Shown: positions 41,976-53,665 of the stretch, piece by piece
Layout: the number at the start of each line of letters is the position of its first letter
Position numbering within the stretch: position 1 is the stretch's first letter
NCBI GenBank assembly: GCA_013416635.1
Contig: JACCHT010000001.1
Location: 1,269,555-1,333,554, forward strand
DNA: 64,000 nucleotides
Direction: 5' to 3'
Source of the DNA: Candidatus Thiodubiliella endoseptemdiera
Lineage (GTDB): Bacteria; Pseudomonadota; Gammaproteobacteria; PS1; Pseudothioglobaceae
The notes under the pieces: generated by a model
Told to the model about the DNA's origin: nothing
Databases searched by the model: none
The model's input: only the letters and a program-made list of their open reading frames with translations
Program-made: the position numbers and the translations under genes

Positions 41976-43759
41976 CTATTCTCATTAATACTTTCTTTTA
42001 TTTGTAGTTTTATCTAGATTCTGCCATGTTTTAAACATTTTACTTTTAATTGTTTTCATTTCTGATGTAAATAATATCTGCATATCAAACAACCTTGCTT
42101 CTTAAATATTTTTATCCTGTTCTTAATTGGTTAAAAGCTTGAGACCAAAAGTCGATTTCTAGGTATAATTTGTCTTTATATTTCATTTGAAAAATTTCAC
42201 TTAATCCATTCATTGTAATATCATTATAATCCTCTATCTTTCTTGCTGAACTAAATAACACATTATCCTTTATTATCAGCTTAAGTCCATTTTCTTTAGT
42301 GCTATCAACCTGAATTTCTGCATTTTCATCTAAGAATATTGAATTTCTTTTGAAAAACTTTTATTTTCCAAACCCTCTATTTCTTGGATTGCTTAGACTT
42401 TACATACCCTTTTAAAATATCAACTTTCTGCATATCTAAATCACTGTTTCTGCATAATCATACCAGCATTAACAATTATAATTATCTTTGATGGAGCATC
42501 TACTTTTACAATTTTGTTAAGACTTTCGTGACTCTTATGTCAATTATCATATTATTATTCATAATTTCTATAAGCAATCACCACATTCTTTGTATTTTGA
42601 ATGCTGTTATACATATTCCTAAATTATAAACATCTTTTTATCTCTCTTTTTAATATTTTTTTATTTTAATTGATCCATATTCTCACACCCTTCTAAATAC
42701 GAATGGTGCTAAATTTTTGATAATTGTTTTTTTGAAAAATCATCATTTATTGTATTTCTTTTGGCAAATACATTCCTTATTCTTATATTCTTATCTATGA
42801 ATTTATCAAAATAGAATTTCTTAACTTATAACCTCATTGATCAATTATATTAAATTCAATTTTATAACAGTCGCTAAATACCAAAATTTAATTTTACTTA
42901 AACGTTTCACGAACTTTCCTTGAAATATCCAATGGAAATCCATGGCGCCTAGCTTTAGTTCTACCAAAGTTTTTAAACTCAAATCTATACCATAATTTTC
43001 AAGTCCTTGAAATAATCAACATATCGATACAAAGACAATCCTTTTCTAGTATTACACTTTAAAATAGTTTTGAAAAAATACTATCTTGTCAATAATTTAT
43101 CTTACATATCATCTCAACGCTTCTAATTATTTAAAGTGTTAGTTTGACAATCTAATTTGATTAAAACTGCAAACGTATTCAAGGATCTTTTTTGCACTTG
43201 AATTAAAAATATTTGTGCAAATTCTTTTTTACATATTTTCTTGTATAACATAGTTATTTAATACACAATCATAAGCCAATGCGTATATTAAAGTTATTTT
43301 CAATAAGCAAAGAATATGAGATTAATACTTGCAATAATATTTCCTCTTAGAGTGTTAAATTAATATATGCCATATGTAATGCTTGTAGACTTTTTGCAAA
43401 CCGTCTACTGTGGCTGTTGTACAAATTAAATGAAACGTGAATCATTAGTCAATTGCATATATATTTTCACTTTTGATTGCTTCTAAGTTGTGTTGTATTT
43501 CATTTTAATAGATTTTAGTAATAATTTTTCTTCGCAAACATAACATTTTGGGATCCTGGTTTATTATGGGGAATATTGTTCAAAAATACAGCTTGGTTAA
43601 TTTATTTGAAGTATTCTATAGAGATTAAAAGTAGCTCCTTTTAACCCTTTATAACCCTTCTTAACCTCCTCTTTTTAACCCTTTAACCCCTAGCGAAGCT
43701 AGAATATTGATGAATATTGCAAAACAACCTGTTGTGATTTTTACTTGATATTTAATTTT
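41976..43759 (-). other. Indel-ridden stretch, probably several damaged genes
   Basis: No frame longer than about 80 codons. One minus-strand piece at about 42140-42380 reads coherently (ENAEIQVDSTKENGLKLIIK, FQMKYKDKLYLEIDFWSQAF), so protein-coding sequence is present, but I recognise no family. A low-complexity patch of TTAACCC-like words lies at 43637-43690 and ends in a small hairpin CTAGC-GAA-GCTAG. Confidence 0.4.
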
Positions 43760-46370
43760 GTCTTCTTGTGGTAAAAGTTCTTTTCCTCCTCGAGAATATC
43801 GCAAACATGCTCTTTGAATTCCTCTTTGCTCTAATATGTAGCTTGATTCTTCATTTAAAAAGCATCTTCTAAAGCACCTTGCACATATTCAAATTGATAT
43901 GTTTTTATTTTTTCGTTACATCTCCATTTTGATTTGCTACAATGACACATTCAGAGTCTGCACCAACAACTAAGTTTGGTTATGGGTTGCGATAATTATT
44001 TGCCTTTCTTTCTTTTTAGTCTTTATAAATTTTACAAGATCATTGTATATTGAACGATTGTCTAAATATCTTCAGGCTGGTCAAGCAAGATTGGACATTT
44101 GCTATTATCAAGCTCAATAAGAAGTTTCAATAGAACAAAAGATTTTTACCTGGACATTTCTGAAATTTCATCCCCATTTTGCTTAATTTTATAGTCAAAG
44201 ACAAACCAAGGATGAGTAAACTTTGTAATGGCTTTTTTAGAATAAGAGCCTTTAAGTGTTATTTCCTTTGTTAGAATGGCTTGTATGATTGTCACTATAT
44301 CAACTTTAAAATTTACTGAATCAGAATATTCATAGTTTTGCAAAACCCATTTTTAAACTGGCTTAATTTTCTTTGGTCACAAATATCATTTATACAGCTT
44401 TCTTGAAAAGCATTACTTTCAAAAGAACTTCATTCCAAACTCTAAATCTTGGTTTTTGTAATACTCTTTTGCTCTAGAATTTTTGTCTTGGCATTAAAAA
44501 GTTATTGAAAAATTGTGAGTGGTCTTTTGCAATATTTTTATTAAAACATCGTAATCATTCTTTAAAGTTTGAAGGTTTTTTTCTTGTATGTTTATTTCTT
44601 TTAGATTTCTGCTGCTGCTCTTCAAGTTTTTTAATTTTTTCATCAAGAGATTTAGATTTTTGAGCTTTTTCTAAAAGGGGCTTAAAAGATGCACCCAACT
44701 TTTCTAATTCACTTTGATTGTTAATTTTTGTTTTTCTAATTTTTTATACTCTAATTCAATTGCTTGGTGCCATTTTATTTCCGCCTCTTTCAAGGCAATA
44801 TTTAGATTATCTTGAAGAGATTTTTTAACCTCTAAACCTAGAGAATTCAATAATTCTAGTGCCGCAGGAAAAATACCAAAGTTTTTTGAGATTGTAGAGT
44901 GCCAATAGATTGCAAATCTACCTCTGCTTTTTCTTGTGTAGCCTTTAAGTCGGTAATTTTTATAAAAATTTCATTGTAATTTTTATTTCTTCATCGTTCA
45001 TTCCAGCTTTTTCTTAAGCTCTGTAATTTCTTTTGAAAGTTTATTTATTTCTGAGCTAATACCTTTTTGTCTCCAACTTTTTAATATTTTCTGACAAGTT
45101 TTTAATATCGTTTTCTTTATAAAAAGTTCCTCAATATTTTGGGTAATAGTTTGCTCTATTTCCCTGTTTTTGTTTGGAGTTCGGCAAAAACATTTTTACA
45201 CCTCCTTCTTGCTCTAAAACACTTTTTTATGATGTCATCTATTGAAGTTTTATCTTCTTTTTATCAACAAGTCTATTAAGATAAGATTGGGGATGTAAAT
45301 AATTTTTTATTTACCTCTGTGTCTTCATTTTTCTTATTTTCTTGTCCATCTCTCCAAGTTACTTGAAAACCAGAAACTTCATCCTTGTATGGGATAATAT
45401 TTGTCTCCTCCAGCCTTTTAGAGACCTCTTCAGAATCAATAGTTTGTGCAATATTTCTAAGTAAAATTGATTTTCCAGTGGATTTTCCTCCGATTATTGT
45501 TGTAAGATTTTGATTTATAACAATCTCATGTGGGGTAAAGGAGTTATCAATAAACTTTACGGAATCAATAACTTGATAATCTTCTTTTCTTCAGGCTCTA
45601 ATTCTTGAATTTTTACTCTGTCTGTTGGTTCATAGATAATCTGCTTTAAGCCTTCAAAAGTTGGATTTGCCTTTATCCATGTAAATTTAGAGCCAATATT
45701 ATAAATTCTATGTGCGTCGCTACTATTTAACAATGGCTTATTGTAGCTTGACCAATATTTTATATCTTCTGAGATATTTTCAACTTTATCTGTAGAATGG
45801 ATTAAAAATTACATTCTTTTGACAGGCTCTCATACATAGATGAGCTTCTGCTATTGCCTTTTCCTCTACTTAAAAATCCAATAAGAATATTGTTTTTAAA
45901 TTTCTTAAAGACTCATCTTTGTTAATTAAATTTTTTATATCATTAAATTCTACAACGGCAGCATTTTTTTCTTCATTGGAAATAATATCTTTCAAAATTT
46001 TAGTATTGCCCCTATAAAGGCATTTAATTTTGTTAAAAAGTATTAATTAAATTTTTGTCTACACTATCAGAAAAAATTATATGCAAATCTAAACAATCAT
46101 CCTCTTTGTTTGTATAAGTTAGCCTTAATTCCAAATTTAAGAATACTTGAACACCTTTTTCTAATAATCTATCTCTTAAGGAAAAATCTTCATTTGAAAA
46201 ATTAAAGTAGTTAGTGAGTCCAACAACGCTTATTTTTCTTCTATAATTTTATTTAAATAAGAGTCCTCATCATCACCAAAATTATTATTTATGGTTGTAT
46301 TGAATGAGTGCAAATGTAAGTCCACTTTCTCCAAATTGACCCCTATTATTTACTGTGTCCATAAAATTAA
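43760..46370 (-). pseudogene. TrlF-family PHP-domain/AAA ATPase, many frameshifts
   Basis: Read through many one-base shifts, the minus strand gives a large PHP plus ABC-ATPase protein: N-terminal NNRGS-type start, LNSSDAHRIYNIGSKFTWIK (PHP end), Walker A TTIIGGKSTGKSILLRNIA, a long coiled coil (44500-45200), then Walker B PILLDQPEDNLDNRSIYNDL and H-loop IIATHNPNLVVGADSE. This order is that of TrlF-like proteins, often found in defence or tRNA-related islands. Motifs are perfect while frames break every 30-100 nt, a sign of raw sequencing error more than of decay. Confidence 0.7.
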
Positions 46371-46597
46371 CCATTCATTACAAAATAATGTAAGTAATAA
46401 TACTCCAAATTTATAAATCTTCAATTGTATTTGTATCGTACCAATATTTGCTCTTTCCAAATTACCTTAAAATACACAACTGGCTTATTAGCTAAAGCTT
46501 GAATTTACATAATTTAAAACGCTTACTGTTGAAAAAATATAAATTCAATCTAAAATTTACTTTTATACCAAAATAAGTACCATAAATTCAATATTTC
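46371..46597. other. Non-coding or unreadable stretch
   Basis: AT-rich sequence between the TrlF-like gene start and the IS1595-like element; no gene or motif that I can support. Confidence 0.4.
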
Positions 46598-47309
46598 ATA
46601 AGGGTCATGACAACTTAAGCGACTCTTTTCTAAATTCCAAGCAAAATCTTGTAAAGATTTTGCTTGCGATTATTGAATCTAAATTCGCATTCTTTAAGGT
46701 GTAAATTAAACATTTTTTATTCATTCCTTTAAATTTTACCAGCCTTGTTTTGGCATAACCCCAAAATGATTCAATGCCATTAATATGCGCATTTCCACGA
46801 GCAAATTCATTCTTGCTATGATGTACTCTAAAATGCTTCTTATAGCCAAAATCTACTAAGCCATTATACCTCGCCAGCCATCAGAATGAATGACGCTTTC
46901 AATACTAGTCTTACCCTTGATAATCCTTTGTAGGGCGCACTCTTACAGTTTGGAACAATCTCAGTATAAACCTTATCACCTCTTTTTAGTAAGCCAAAAA
47001 CAATGGTTTTACCTAAGGCGCACGGCCACGCCTGTGACAAAATAGCTTTCATCAACTTCAATCTGCCCACTAAGTGGAGATTAGATATGATAATTCCACA
47101 ATTCTAAGTCTAATAGCGGTTAAATATTTGTTGATTGTTTGTCTACTCAACCTGTTAATTCCTTGATTTGAACTGCGTTCAAATCAAGGAAACCTAATTA
47201 TTTCTCTAAATTTCTTCTCTGAAATGGGAACGATTTACATACTTGTTTTTACTTTCATAACGGTACTTTAACATGATTTTAAATATGCTTAAGTTGTCAT
47301 GACCCTTAT
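46598..47309 (-). mobile_element. IS1595-family element (IS1016/ISXO2-like), damaged
   Basis: Ends are a perfect inverted repeat of ATAAGGGTCATGACAACTTA plus AGC (46598-46620 and 47287-47309). The transposase reads on the minus strand in pieces: SRQTINKYLTAIRLRIVE, QIEVDESYF, KTIVFGLLKRGDKVYTEIV, IHSDGWRGYNGLVDFGY, HINGIESFWGYAKTRLVKF. These are the DDE blocks of ISXO2-like transposases. Several frameshifts make it inactive as written. No clear 8-bp target duplication. Its right end is 4 nt from the topA stop. Confidence 0.85.
47159..47191. repeat. 15-bp perfect hairpin inside the IS1595 transposase
   Basis: TTCCTTGATTTGAAC / GTTCAAATCAAGGAA with a 3-nt loop, in the coding part LDLNAVQIKELTG. 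Confidence 0.6.
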
Positions 47310-47312
47310 TTT

Positions 47313-49638
47313 TTAATAACCTTTTCTTAACTGTCTTCTTTTAACTTTAGGCTTGAGTTTACCAGCAACCGCTTTTTTACACTCCTCTAGAGTAAGGTCG
47401 GCAGGTTCTTTTTCGCCGAAGACTTTTTTGATGGTGATGTTTTTTTGACCTTTGCCTTTTTTTTGCCGTTCCAGATGTAGGGACCGAAGCGACCGTTGAG
47501 GATTTGGATTTCAGAGTTGGGGAAGGTTTTGATGATGCGTTCGGCGTCGAATTTTTCTTTGAGCTTTGATGAGGATTAGGGCTTCTTCTAGGGTAACTTC
47601 TTCGGGGGTGAGTTCTTTGAGGGAGACATATTTTTTGCCGTATTGTAGGTAGGGGCCGAAGCGGCCGTAGTTGGCTTTGATGATGCCGAAGTCGTTGGTT
47701 TCGCCAACGGTGCGGGGCATATTGAAGAGTTCTATGGCTTCGTCAAAAGTGATGGTTTCAATATTGAGTGAGCCGCGAAGTGAGGCAAATAAGGGTTTGT
47801 CTTCGTCGTCTTTGTGACCGATTTGGGCGAATGCACCGTATCTGCCGAAACGAACGCTGACGGGTTTGCCGCTTTTTGGGTCGGTGCCGAGTTCACGCAT
47901 ACCGCTGACTTCTTCTCTGGAAATGTCTTCGGCGCCTTCAATTTTTTTGTGGAAAGGGGTGTAGAAATTTTTGACCACACCTTGCCATGGAGTGTTTTTG
48001 GTGGCAATGGTGTCAAAGTCGCTTTCTAATTTTGCGGTAAATTGATAGTCGATGATATCGTCAAAATATTTGACTAAGAAATCGGTAAGCAAATAGGCAA
48101 CACTGGTGGGAAACAGTTTGTTTTTTTCTGCACCTGTTGTTTCAACGGGGGTAGATTGGGCAATAATGCCGTCGTTGATTTCAATCAGTTGGTATTCGCG
48201 TTTGACACCTTCTCTGGTTTCTTTGGTAACATAATTTCGCTCTTGCACAGTGGAAACCATCGTAGCAAAAGTTGAGGGTCTGCCAATGCCCATTTCTTCG
48301 ACTTTTTTCACCAACGAGGCTTCGGTGTAACGCGGTTTTGCTTTTGAGAAACTTTCTCTGGCGGTAAAACTGGTTAACTTTAAATTATCGCCTTGGGCGA
48401 GGTTTGGCAATAATTTGTCCTCTGATGATAGGTAGTCATAGACGCGTAGGAAGCCTGGGAATGCCAGCACTTCACCGTTGGCTAAAAATTGCTCATCGCG
48501 ATTTGAAAGGTTGATTTTTATTTGCGTTCTTTCTAATTGTGCATCACTCATTTGCGAGGCTAGAGTGCGTTTGTAGATTAGGCTGTAGAGTTTGGCAGCC
48601 TGGTCTTCAATGCCAAAAATACTGGGCTTGGTTAAGTCGGTCGGGCGAATGGCTTCGTGAGCTTCTTGGGCACCAGCGTCTTTGGTTTTATAGCGTCTGG
48701 CATGATGATATTGCTCGCCAAATTCTTGCTTAATCACTTTTTCGGCGGCCGAAATTGCCTCTTCTGATAGAGTGAATGAGTCGGTTCTCATATAGGTAAT
48801 TGCACCTTCTCGGTAGAGATTTTGTGCGAGTGTCATCGTTTGTTTGACTGAAAAGCCTAGTTTTTGCGAGGCTTCTTGTTGCAGGGTAGAGGTGATGAAA
48901 GGTTGCTTTGGAGAGCGCTTTGAGGGTTTTTTCGATAGAGGCAACGCTTAATTTACTGTCTAAAAGTGCTTTGGCAAATGTTAGGGCTTCGTCTTTGGTG
49001 GCAAAATCTTTGTTGAGTTTTACTTCGACTAATTCACCTGCATCATTGACCAATTCTGCTTTGACTTTGTAGGTATTTTTAGCAATATGTTCTGTGATTT
49101 CCCTTTCTCTTTCAACGACCAAACGCATCACTGGCGATTGCACACGACCTGCGGAGCGAGCGCCTGCAACCTTACGCCATAAGACGGGAGAGATTTCAAA
49201 ACCGACTAGGCGGTCAATGATGCGACGGGCTTGTTGAGCGTCAACGATATTTTGGTCAACAATTCTAGGCTGGGTGATGGCGCTAGTAATTGCCCCCTTG
49301 GTGATTTCATGGAAAACAATTCTGGGTGTGTTATCGGGTAAATTAAGGGCTTTGAGCAGGTGCCAAGCGATTGCCTCCCCTTCACGGTCTTCGTCTGTTG
49401 CGAGATAAACTTTCTCAGCAATTTTGACGGATTTGCGTAAATCAGCAACGACTTTTTTCTTATCACTGGTGATTTCATAGGTAGGTTCAAAGTTGTTTTC
49501 AATGTCAATGCCCATTCCTTTTTTAGGCATATCGCGGATGTGACCGATACTGGATTTAACGGTAAAATCTTTGCCTAAAAATTTTTCAATGGTTTTGGCT
49601 TTGGCAGGGGACTCGACGATGACCAGATTTTTTGACAT
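47313..49638 (-). pseudogene. topA: DNA topoisomerase I, several frameshifts
   Basis: Relaxes negative supercoils; essential in most bacteria. N-terminal TOPRIM MSKNLVIVESPAKAKTIEKF and YLATDEDREGEAIAWHL; catalytic tyrosine in YREGAITYMRTDSFTLS; AGARSAGRVQSPVMRLV. C-terminal repeats RFGRYGAFAQIG, NYGRFGPYLQYGKK and GRFGPYIWNGKKGKG. Frames break near 48915-48930, 47565 and 47455, each by one or two bases in short runs. Repaired length about 770 residues, ending at 47313. Lies directly after smg with its ATG next to the smg stop. Confidence 0.92.
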
Positions 49639-50126
49639 TATTGCACGATCCTATTGTCGTCAAGAAAAACAATAGATTCGAGCCATTCTGCTGAAACTTC
49701 ATCCACATCGCTGTTACCGATGACCATCATTACTATCCATTTTAGGTCGTCAAGGTGAATGGAATTTTCATCTAATGACATTACTTGTTCGATAACAATT
49801 TCGCGTTGGATGGCGGTAATTTGCCCTATATTTTCCATAAATAATAGAAAACCACGAGATTTAGCGTCTAATCTGATTTTTTCTGCACTGCTATAAATAC
49901 GCATACCACCTTGAGTATTTGGAAATACTTGCACTTTGCCGTCTTGTGAGGTGGCAATATTTTCTAACCAGTCAAGTGCATTGTCAATGCGGGTTACTTC
50001 AAAACCAGCGTCTGAAAGGTGTGCTTTTAAGGCGATGTCGTCGATTTCATTGATTGATTCGTCTGCGATCTCAAACAGATAATCAAACATATAAGTTAGC
50101 ACATCAAGAATATTATTATTTGTCAT
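49638..50126 (-). CDS. smg: Smg family protein (DUF494)
   Basis: 162 residues, MTNNNILDVLTYMFDYLFEI, GFLLFMENIGQITAIQREIVIEQ, DDLKWIVMMVIGNSD. Function unknown; the dprA-smg-topA order is a conserved gammaproteobacterial block. Confidence 0.93.
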   Translation of the reverse strand: MTNNNILDVLTYMFDYLFEIADESINEIDDIALKAHLSDAGFEVTRIDNALDWLENIATSQDGKVQVFPNTQGGMRIYSSAEKIRLDAKSRGFLLFMENIGQITAIQREIVIEQVMSLDENSIHLDDLKWIVMMVIGNSDVDEVSAEWLESIVFLDDNRIVQ

Positions 50127-50132
50127 AAAACC

Positions 50133-51221
50133 TCATTTAGTTAGCGCATAACTAGAGCCATTAACCTTTGCCACTACATTGTCGAGTTCTAATAAAAGCA
50201 ACTCTTGGGTAATGATTTGGGGACTAAGTCCGCTTTTTTCTACTATTTCGTCAATGCTCATTGCATCGTAACTCAGGTATTTTAATAGTATAAAGGGGGT
50301 GCTGTCTATCTCTTTTTTAGAAATAGTTGGATTATTTTTTTGTAGGATGTTTAATGGCTCAAATTGTAATTCATCCAAAATATCATCAATATTTTCCACC
50401 AATTTTGCCCCATTTTTGATGAGTTGATGGCAGCCTTTTGCTAAAAGATTGTGGATAGAGCTCGGGATGGCAAACACTTCTTTGCCTTGTTCGGCTGCTA
50501 GTTTTGCAGTAATCATCGTGCCACTTTTAACACTGGCTTCAACCACCAAAGTGCCTAAACTCAGCCCACTAATAATGCGATTTCGTCTTGGAAAATTATT
50601 GGCAATGGGTGAAGTGCCGATACAAAATTCAGAAATTAACGCGCCTTTTTTGGCAATTTGGTGTGCCAAAGATTTGTGCTTTGCGGGATAAATTCTATCC
50701 AGCCCCGTGCCACACACGGCAATAGTTGGTTGATTGGCTTCTAACGCACCAATATGTGCGCTGGCATCAATACCACTTGCCATCCCAGAGGTAATTACCA
50801 GGCCCAATTTTGCCAAGGTACTGGCAAAGGTTTGGGCATTTTCCTGACCACCAGAACTGGGATTACGAGAGCCGACAATGGCGAGTTGTGGCAATGATAA
50901 ACAAGCAATATCGCCTCTGACATAGAGCAAGGGCGGTGGATCGGAAATGGTTTTCAGTTGTTCCGGGTAGTTTTTGTCAATTAAAGTCAGAATATGACAA
51001 TCGCCCGCTTTTGCCCAGTCGAGATCGGCTTGCACCAAGGTGGTGTCGTTTGTTGTTAAAAAATCCAGTGCATCTTGACGAAATACACCACTCTCTTTAC
51101 GGGCAGAGTGGGTGACTGAGAATACTTGCTCAGGGGTTTCAAAAATTTGCAAGGCCTTATAAAAAGTGCGTGTGCCAACATGGGGTGCTTTTAATAGCAT
51201 TAACCAATAAACTAAATCCAT
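50133..51221 (-). CDS. dprA: DNA-processing protein DprA
   Basis: Loads RecA on incoming single-stranded DNA in natural transformation. Rossmann-like core with IVGSRNPSSGGQENAQTFAS, TSGMASGIDASAHIGAL, AVCGTGLDRIYPAKH, NFPRRNRIISGLS and VVEASVKSGTMITAKLAAEQ. N-terminal helical part and a C-terminal winged helix (SIDEIVEKSGLSPQIITQEL). 362 residues, intact. Confidence 0.96.
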   Translation of the reverse strand: MDLVYWLMLLKAPHVGTRTFYKALQIFETPEQVFSVTHSARKESGVFRQDALDFLTTNDTTLVQADLDWAKAGDCHILTLIDKNYPEQLKTISDPPPLLYVRGDIACLSLPQLAIVGSRNPSSGGQENAQTFASTLAKLGLVITSGMASGIDASAHIGALEANQPTIAVCGTGLDRIYPAKHKSLAHQIAKKGALISEFCIGTSPIANNFPRRNRIISGLSLGTLVVEASVKSGTMITAKLAAEQGKEVFAIPSSIHNLLAKGCHQLIKNGAKLVENIDDILDELQFEPLNILQKNNPTISKKEIDSTPFILLKYLSYDAMSIDEIVEKSGLSPQIITQELLLLELDNVVAKVNGSSYALTK

Positions 51222-51309
51222 TTTCCACTTGCTCTAAAAATTGCTATATTTTTATTGTAACACCGTGTTTATGGTAAAATTGCCCATTTTTATTTGACTG
51301 TATATAATT

Positions 51310-51450
51310 ATGAAACAAAAAAGAACCTTCCAACCGAGTGTTATTAAGCGTAAACGCACCCATGGTTTTAGATTAAGAATGAGCACTAAAGCAGGTCGTG
51401 CAGTGATTAATGCCCGAAGAAGAAAAGGGCGCAAGCGTTTAACTGCCTAA
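51310..51450 (+). CDS. rpmH: 50S ribosomal protein L34
   Basis: 46 residues: [20 protein letters not shown], then [20 protein letters not shown]. Very basic, standard length. Stop overlaps the rnpA ATG (TAATG). Heads the rpmH-rnpA-yidD-yidC run; divergent from dprA. Confidence 0.97.
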   Translation: MKQKRTFQPSVIKRKRTHGFRLRMSTKAGRAVINARRRKGRKRLTA

Positions 51451-51800
51451 TGTCTTTTCGGTCTTTTGGATTAGGGCAAGAAGCCAAAATTCTTAAAGCC
51501 AATGAATATGCCACTGTTTTTAAAGGCGGTAAATTCGCAAAAGGAAAATATTGGCAAATTGTTGCAAAACAGATTAATGCATCTACACCCCGTTTAGGGC
51601 TGGCTATTTCGAAGAAGGTGCATCGTTTGGCAGTCGATAGAAACCGATATAAACGCATTGCACGAGAAACTTTTAGAGTGCAAAAACAGCAGTTGGAACA
51701 CTGGGATTTTGTGGTGATGGCAAGGCGTTCAAAGTCGGTAAAAAATGCTATTTTATCTGCAGAATTATTGGATTTAATGAAAAAGGTAACACAAGACTGA
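51450..51800 (+). CDS. rnpA: Ribonuclease P protein component
   Basis: 116 residues; [20 protein letters not shown] followed by KRIARETFR is the RNase P protein signature, with [10 protein letters not shown] after it. Binds the RNA subunit and pre-tRNA. Overlaps rpmH and yidD by one base each. Confidence 0.95.
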   Translation: MSFRSFGLGQEAKILKANEYATVFKGGKFAKGKYWQIVAKQINASTPRLGLAISKKVHRLAVDRNRYKRIARETFRVQKQQLEHWDFVVMARRSKSVKNAILSAELLDLMKKVTQD

Positions 51801-52027
51801 TGAAATATTTATTATTACTTCCGATTAAATTTTACCAATTATTCATCAGCCCTTTATTGGGCTCTAATTGCCGTTTTGACCCCACTTGTTCGCAATATGC
51901 TTATGAGGCTGTGCAAACACACGGATTTTTCAAAGGGTTGCGTCTGAGTATTCAACGCATTGGCAAATGCCATCCCTGGCATCAGGGCGGTTTTGACCCA
52001 GTGCCAGATAAAAAACATTTACATTAA
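51800..52027 (+). CDS. yidD: Membrane protein insertion efficiency factor YidD
   Basis: 75 residues; [47 protein letters not shown]. Three conserved cysteines present. Aids YidC-mediated insertion. Confidence 0.95.
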   Translation: MKYLLLLPIKFYQLFISPLLGSNCRFDPTCSQYAYEAVQTHGFFKGLRLSIQRIGKCHPWHQGGFDPVPDKKHLH

Positions 52028-52040
52028 AGGTAATATTATT

Positions 52041-53665
52041 ATGAACAATCAAAAATTATTTTTAGGCTTTGCTATTTTTCTGACGGTTTTTATTCTTTGG
52101 GATAAATGGCAGATTGTGCAAACTAAAGATGCAAATGGCAACACAGTCTATAAAACCGAAACCCATTTAGATGCAACGACAACTGCAACCAAGACCGATG
52201 TGCCGACGATGGACATACAGCAAACAGCAGAAATTGACTTGCCCACTGCACCAAGCGTCACCCAAAAAGGCGGTTTTACCACGGTAACAACGGATTTGTT
52301 GACAGTAGAGATTAGCCATAAGGGTGGCACCATTCAAAATGCCTTCTTAAACGATTATCCTGTCAAAATAGGTGGTGAAGACAAATTCCAACTATTAAGC
52401 GACAAAGCAGGGCAATTATTCCAAGCACAAAGTGGCTTAGCGTCCAGTAATAATTTGTTACCGACCCACTTATCTCGCTTTAATTCTACTAATACCCACT
52501 ATCAAATGCATACCGATGAATTGGTAGTGCCACTCACATGGCAGGGTAAAGACGGCATCCAAGTGGTAAAAAATTATCATTTCAAAAAAGGCAGTTATGT
52601 TGTGGGCGTCGATTATCAAATCAGCAACCATTCCAGCCAAGCCATCCCCGTTAAATCCTATGTGCGTTTGAGTCGCAATGCCATTGACCAATCCAATCTA
52701 ATGATGCCTACCTTTAGTGGCGGTATTGTGTATGACAAAGTAGCCGACAGCGTGCAAAAAAATGATTTTGAAGACTGGGGAGATTTCAAGCCACAACAAG
52801 CCGAAGGTGGCTGGATATCAATGGTGCAACAATACTTTATGGCAGCGTGGATTCCCGACCAAACCCAGGTCCAACATTTTTCTGCTAGCACCAGTAACCA
52901 AGTTTACAAACTCACCAATGCCAACCAACAAACCAATGTCGCCGCTGGCACTACCCTAACGCTGGATACCAACGAACTGTATATCGGCCCTAAGACATAT
53001 GGCAAGATTGAAAAAGTAGCAACAGGCCTACACTACACACTAGACTACGGCTGGCTGATGTGCTTGCCGACCCCTTATCATGGGGCATTCATCAAATCAA
53101 TGATTTGATCAAGCAGTTGGGGCTGGTCAATTATCGTTATTACCTGCTGATTAAACTGGCATTCTACCCACTCAGTGAAAAATCTTATCGCTCAATGGCA
53201 GGCATGCGAAAACTCGCACCCAGATTGGCAAAACTCAAAGAAACCTATGGCGATGACAAACAGAAAATGGGGCAAAAAACCATGGAACTGTATAAAAAAG
53301 AAAAAATTAATCCTGCCTCAGGTTGCTTGCCGATTATGGTGCAAATCCCCGTATTCATTGCCTTTTACTGGATGCTACTGGACACAGTTGAATTACGCCA
53401 AACCGCATTCTGGTGGCTATCAGACTTATCCGCTATGGATCCCTACTACATCCTCCCCATCGTTATGGGCATCTCAATGTTTGTGCAACAAAAACTCAAC
53501 CCACCGCCACCTGACCCAATGCAAGCCAAGATTATGATGGCATTGCCTCTCGTGTTTACCGTTATGTTTTTATGGTTCCCATCAGGTTTGGTACTTTATT
53601 GGGTATTTAACAATACGCTCTCTATTGCCCAACAATGGACCATTAACAAGCGTATGAATGGCTAA
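52041..53665 (+). pseudogene. yidC: Membrane protein insertase YidC, frameshifts
   Basis: Inserts and folds inner-membrane proteins. Start MNNQKLFLGFAIFLTVFILW at 52041, a long periplasmic domain, then the conserved core [59 protein letters not shown] and [19 protein letters not shown]. Between about 53055 and 53155 the frame changes three times: [16 protein letters not shown] in one frame, [12 protein letters not shown] in another, then [10 protein letters not shown]. Single-base errors restore a normal 540-residue YidC. Confidence 0.93.

Noticed and set aside
48539..48733. Plus-strand ORF in topA and the similar one at 47814-48029
   Set aside because: Mirrors of the topA coding frame.
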